The notes under the pieces were generated by a model. It made no database searches and was not told the origin of the DNA. It saw only the letters and a program-made list of their open reading frames with translations. A DNA stretch of 64,000 nt from an uncultured Alistipes sp. (lineage in GTDB: Bacteria; Bacteroidota; Bacteroidia; Bacteroidales; Rikenellaceae): positions 62,001-126,000 of the forward strand of contig CANQDE010000002.1 of the NCBI GenBank assembly GCA_947591475.1, written 5' to 3'. A program made the translations under genes and the position numbers. Position 1 is the first letter of the stretch, and every line of letters starts with the position of its first letter. Below are positions 60,435 through 64,000 of the stretch, one piece after another.

Positions 60435-63350
60435 ATGGCACAGGACACAATCCATAAAATTATTACTATTACATTCAATTACTCTGATTTAGTAAAGAAA
60501 TGGGAGGAATTGACCGCCGAGATCGAGAAAACCAAAGCAGCAACAAAGAGCCTTAACAAGGAGGATGCCGATTATTATAAGCAGGTTGCCAAGAGCAAGG
60601 CTCAGCTTCGCGAGCTGACCCGTCAGCAGAAGCAGGTGCAAAAAGAACTCGACGCAAACATAAAGCTGGAAAAAGCCGAGAAAGGCTCTCTTACGCAGAT
60701 GCGGGCGACGGTTAAGTCTTTGACGGCCGAATATGAGAATCTTTCGGCAGCCGAACGCAAGGGTTCACGCGGTACCGAGATATTAAAGAACATCCGGTCT
60801 ACCACTACTGAGATTAATAAACAGGAGACCGCATTGAAGAATTACAAGTCGAACATCGGCAACTATGCCGGGGGCATACAAAAGGCATTCGCCAAAATCG
60901 GCACCGCGTGGTTGGCGGTCAAAGGTATTTTTCGCTTATTCAGCTCATCAATCAATACAATTAAGGAGTTCGAGCAAGCCAACGCCAACCTCAGCACTAT
61001 CTTGGGGGCATCCAAAAAGGAAATGGATGCACTTCGGGAATCGGCTTTGGAATTGGGGCGCGCCACCGAATACACTGCATCGCAGGCAACGATGTTGCAG
61101 ACTGAGTTGGCAAAGCTCGGTTTCGGGCCACAGTCCATACAAGCGATGCAGGAACCGATCTTACACTTTGCCACGGCTGTGGGTGCCCGATTGCCGGAGG
61201 CTGCCAAGTTGGCCGGTGCAACTTTGCGGATTTTCGGATTGAATGCCAATCAGACCGAGGATACTTTGGATGTGCTGGCTACGGCGACCAACAAATCGGC
61301 CCTTTCATTTGAATACCTGAATAATGCGATGTCGACCGTCGGTCCCGTCGCTAAGACGTTCGGCTTCTCTGTGCGCGATACCACGGCCCTGTTGGCCTCA
61401 CTGGCAAACAGCGGCTTCGAGGCCTCAACAGCCGCTACGGCAACCCGTAATATCCTGCTCAATCTTGCCGATACAAACGGTAAGCTGGCAAAGTCGCTCG
61501 GCGGCTCCGTCAAGTCGTTGCCTGAACTGATCGACGGCTTGAAGATGCTCCGCGCACAAGGTATCGACTTGGCTAGCACGCTCGAACTGACCGACAAGCG
61601 CAGCGTCGCTGCGTTCAACACGTTTCTGAATGGTGCTGACAGCGTCAAGGAGTTGCGCTATGCTTTTGAGGATGTCGGAGGTACGGCCAAGAAGATCGCC
61701 GAGGAACGATTGAATACCGTCGAGGGCTCTATCAAGTTGATGCAAAGCGCCTGGGAGGGATTCGTATTGTCGTTTTACAATAGCAAAGGCGCGTTAAAGA
61801 CTGTTATAGATTGGTTTACAGCCGCAATAAACGGAATATCCGATATCATGCTTGGAAAGGAAGGCCGCAGACAACGGGATGAACGGACAGCTGTTACCTC
61901 CATTACAAAAACGGTCAATAAACGATTTACCCGCGCTTTTAGCGAAACATCGGGGAACGATATTGAAAATCGTATAGAGGAGGCGACCGGTAAAATTCGG
62001 GAAAAACTCAAAAAAGAGATGGATGAAATATGGGGCGGCCTAATTGATCCGAACATCATCAACAAGACGATCGAGAACGCATTGACGACTTCTGCCGATG
62101 CAGTCCGAGAATCGGAAATTGAATTGGCAAATTCAATCAAACAAGTATCTGACAAAGAATTAAAGGAACAGCAAAAGATCGCTAAGCAAAACGCAAAAAT
62201 CATCGCCGAGGCTGAGGCCAATGCGCTCAAGATTACGCAGCAGATGCGCGAGAAAACCCGCGATAATGAGTTGCTGACCCTCAAAGAGAATTATGATAGG
62301 GAAACCGGACTTTTGCAGAACAAGATCGATAATGATGCGACCATTTCCGAAGAGGCGAAAGCGGCATTATCGCGCCAACTGCTTGTCATGGAGGAGCAAT
62401 ACCAGTCGCAACGGCAGGACATCATTGACAAGTGGAGTAAAAAAGAGCTGGATGAGCAAGTAAAGGCGAATGCCGAAAAATATAAAAACAAGTTTTTTGC
62501 CGCTAAATTACAAGCAGCTAAAGCAGGAAATTCGCCCGAAGACCAACTTGTCGCTGCAAAACAAGTCGCAATGGCCGAAGTCGAAATAACGGCGGAAAAA
62601 CTGCGGGATATTTCCAGTATGGAGAACGCCACGCAAGCGCAAAAACTTCAAGCGGAAATAGAATTGCAAAACGCTATTACAAAAACCGGTGAAATCGACC
62701 AACAGATTGCCGACCAACGAATGCAGATGACACAACGAATGTTAAGTTCTGTGGACTCCACCGTCGGTGCATTTTCGCAGATGTTCGATGCCCTTGCCGG
62801 TGAGGGCGAAGAGTTCGCAGCATTCTCTAAACTGTTAGCCATATTCGAGGTCGGACTTCAGCAAGCGATCGCTATCGCTGGAGCCATTGCAAATGCAGCA
62901 AAATTCTCGATGCCGTGGTTGTTGCCAATTCAGATTGCCGCAAGTATTGCCAGCGTAACAGCCGCAATAGTGCAAGCCGTAAAAGCGTCCGATTCTGCAG
63001 AAGTTCCGAAATATGCGACCGGTGGTTTGGTAACAGGTTCGGGCACCGGAACATCCGACAGCATCACGGCGAAGCTCTCGAACGGCGAGGCAGTGATGAC
63101 GGCGCGCGCAGTTGCGAACTGGGGCGACGTTCTTTCGGCCATCAACGTGTCGAGCGGCGGAAACGCTATTCCGACGAACAATCTGCCGCAAAAGGGGGAC
63201 GGTTGGAGCGGGATGGAACGGGCCTTTGAAAAAGCGATAATGAAAATGCCGGTACCGGTCGTATCGGTCGTTGACATCAATCGAGAACAAAACCGCGTAA
63301 AAGTCTCCGAGAATCTCGGACAACTGGGAGGAAGAAGAAACAGAAAATAG
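60435..63350 (+). CDS. Phage tail tape measure protein
   Basis: 971 residues. The N-terminal ~120 residues form a coiled coil (LVKKWEELTAEIEKTKAATK...), followed by the TP901-type tape measure core (EFEQANANLSTILGASKKEMDAL, LGRATEYTASQATMLQTELAKLGF, LATATNKSALSFEYLNNAM). Long helices (about 560-780) and a Gly/Ala-rich hydrophobic stretch (about 800-860) precede a C-terminal GGLVTGSGTGTSDSITAKLSNGEAVM motif. Its length sets tail length in siphoviruses. It sits ahead of the terminase small gene, an unusual order. Confidence 0.85.
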   Translation: MAQDTIHKIITITFNYSDLVKKWEELTAEIEKTKAATKSLNKEDADYYKQVAKSKAQLRELTRQQKQVQKELDANIKLEKAEKGSLTQMRATVKSLTAEYENLSAAERKGSRGTEILKNIRSTTTEINKQETALKNYKSNIGNYAGGIQKAFAKIGTAWLAVKGIFRLFSSSINTIKEFEQANANLSTILGASKKEMDALRESALELGRATEYTASQATMLQTELAKLGFGPQSIQAMQEPILHFATAVGARLPEAAKLAGATLRIFGLNANQTEDTLDVLATATNKSALSFEYLNNAMSTVGPVAKTFGFSVRDTTALLASLANSGFEASTAATATRNILLNLADTNGKLAKSLGGSVKSLPELIDGLKMLRAQGIDLASTLELTDKRSVAAFNTFLNGADSVKELRYAFEDVGGTAKKIAEERLNTVEGSIKLMQSAWEGFVLSFYNSKGALKTVIDWFTAAINGISDIMLGKEGRRQRDERTAVTSITKTVNKRFTRAFSETSGNDIENRIEEATGKIREKLKKEMDEIWGGLIDPNIINKTIENALTTSADAVRESEIELANSIKQVSDKELKEQQKIAKQNAKIIAEAEANALKITQQMREKTRDNELLTLKENYDRETGLLQNKIDNDATISEEAKAALSRQLLVMEEQYQSQRQDIIDKWSKKELDEQVKANAEKYKNKFFAAKLQAAKAGNSPEDQLVAAKQVAMAEVEITAEKLRDISSMENATQAQKLQAEIELQNAITKTGEIDQQIADQRMQMTQRMLSSVDSTVGAFSQMFDALAGEGEEFAAFSKLLAIFEVGLQQAIAIAGAIANAAKFSMPWLLPIQIAASIASVTAAIVQAVKASDSAEVPKYATGGLVTGSGTGTSDSITAKLSNGEAVMTARAVANWGDVLSAINVSSGGNAIPTNNLPQKGDGWSGMERAFEKAIMKMPVPVVSVVDINREQNRVKVSENLGQLGGRRNRK

Positions 63351-63351
63351 T

Positions 63352-63840
63352 ATGACAATGAAAGAACAACGACCTATTCCTGCTCGTCGGGTTGGACGTC
63401 CGATGAAGTATGTGCCCGAAACCCTTGAATCCAAATTCGAGGAGTACAAGGTTTGGACAAAACGGAATCCCGCTTACCACAACAAAGTATCGGCCGGTGT
63501 AGTGATTCCAGTGCCGACAGAACGGCCGCTTACGATTGTTGGCTTTTGCAATTACGCAGGAATCGACAAAGATACGTTCCGTAATTACGAGCATCAAGAG
63601 GAATTTTTCGGCGTCTGTGCGCGCGTGCGCGCGAGAATCGAGACCGACCAATTGGAGGGTGCCCTTGTCGGTATCTATGATGCCGGTATTGTCGCCCGTG
63701 TGCTGCACCTCGCCGACCGGACAGACGTAACCACCAACGGAAAGCCGATCCAAGCAACGACGACACCCATCAACGTATCGCTCGATGCGGATGCAGCGAA
63801 AATCATTCAGTCAATCGGTAAAATGACCTCACAAGAATGA
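63352..63840 (+). CDS. Terminase small-subunit-like DNA-packaging protein
   Basis: 162 residues (start ATG at 63352 or 63358). RRVGRPMKYVPETLESKFEEY resembles the AT-hook-like basic start of Bacteroidetes phage small terminases. VGFCNYAGIDKDTFRNYE is a helix-turn-helix and LADRTDVTTNGKPIQ matches the end of the same class. TerS would bind packaging sites for a TerL. The TerL of this phage should lie just beyond the window. Confidence 0.65.
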   Translation: MTMKEQRPIPARRVGRPMKYVPETLESKFEEYKVWTKRNPAYHNKVSAGVVIPVPTERPLTIVGFCNYAGIDKDTFRNYEHQEEFFGVCARVRARIETDQLEGALVGIYDAGIVARVLHLADRTDVTTNGKPIQATTTPINVSLDADAAKIIQSIGKMTSQE

Positions 63841-63932
63841 CACCTGATCTTGTTGCATAAAAAGGAGCGACTCCGAAGAATCACCCCTAACGCCTACACC
63901 GTAAAGGTAGTGTATTTTTCGGGAGTTGCAAA

Positions 63933-64000
63933 ATGAGTAAACGGAAAAGATGCCGGACGTATAATCCTCCACCGTCGACCGACGAACGGGATATTCTGAC
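63933..64000 (+). CDS. Partial phage gene at window end
   Basis: An ATG at 63933 opens a frame without stops to the end: a basic start (MSKRKRCRTY) and a Pro-rich NPPPSTDERDI. It is 93 bp after TerS-like and on the same strand. Too short to assign; a terminase large subunit or small structural gene is possible. Confidence 0.4.
   Translation, partial: MSKRKRCRTYNPPPSTDERDIL

Larger units (their letters stand above)
54812..64000 (+). mobile_element. Integrated prophage or related element (left part)
   Basis: From the tRNA-Val attachment site rightward: tyrosine integrase, helix-turn-helix proteins, replisome-organizer-like protein, DnaB helicase, tape measure protein and terminase-small-like protein, all on the plus strand with tight spacing. 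Part of the region is more AT-rich than its surroundings (56249-57000 and 60000-60420). The right end lies past 64000. Confidence 0.85.

Overview
The window looks like a chromosomal piece of a Bacteroidetes gut commensal with fairly high GC, most like Alistipes/Rikenellaceae. This rests on SusC/SusD genes, a hybrid two-component system, Bacteroidetes -7 boxes (TAnnTTTG), poor Shine-Dalgarno sites, a short 286-residue RpoD, and DUF1573, DUF3078 and DUF4136 proteins. The genus is an inference; no rRNA is present.

Layout. 1-4.4 kb: an FAD-dependent dehydrogenase behind a Fur-box-like palindrome, then a decayed glycan locus (a hybrid two-component regulator missing most of its sensor, and a sialate-O-acetylesterase stump). 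4.7 kb: tRNA-Leu(UAG). 4.9-19.5 kb: a polysaccharide utilization locus (PUL) with a SusR-like regulator, SusC, SusD, a surface glycan-binding lipoprotein, GH16 and GH3 on the minus strand and GH30 diverging from the regulator. The enzyme set fits beta-1,3-glucan with beta-1,6 branches. SusC is out of frame at a nine-G run, a candidate phase-variation switch. 19.5-23.8 kb: a LexA-like S24 repressor, a small protein, a stand-alone terminase large subunit and two envelope proteins. 24-54.8 kb: mostly housekeeping and envelope genes: kdsC, a MATE exporter, PatB/MalY, a GT2, an NfnAB-like pair, nfo, a CtpA protease, xseB, upp, hflX, tonB, rlmN, lnt, folC, a CE7 esterase, rpoD, a Do protease and alkaline phosphatase. 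From 54.81 kb to the end: a prophage or related integrative element inserted in a tRNA-Val gene, with integrase, regulators, DnaB helicase, tape measure protein and a terminase-small-like protein. Its other end lies outside the window.

Most unusual is the intergenic DNA. Three families of short repeats recur between the core genes: a ~165-bp element with TTTACACC/GGTGTAAA ends and two hairpins, a GC-rich hairpin family, and a ~50-127-bp unit ending CGCTAATAAAA that abuts ctpA and lies just upstream of rpoD and hflX. In the first two, hairpin stems change sequence between copies but stay paired, so the fold seems to be selected. One copy lies 4 bp from a 28-bp duplication that placed an eight-codon upstream ORF in front of hflX.
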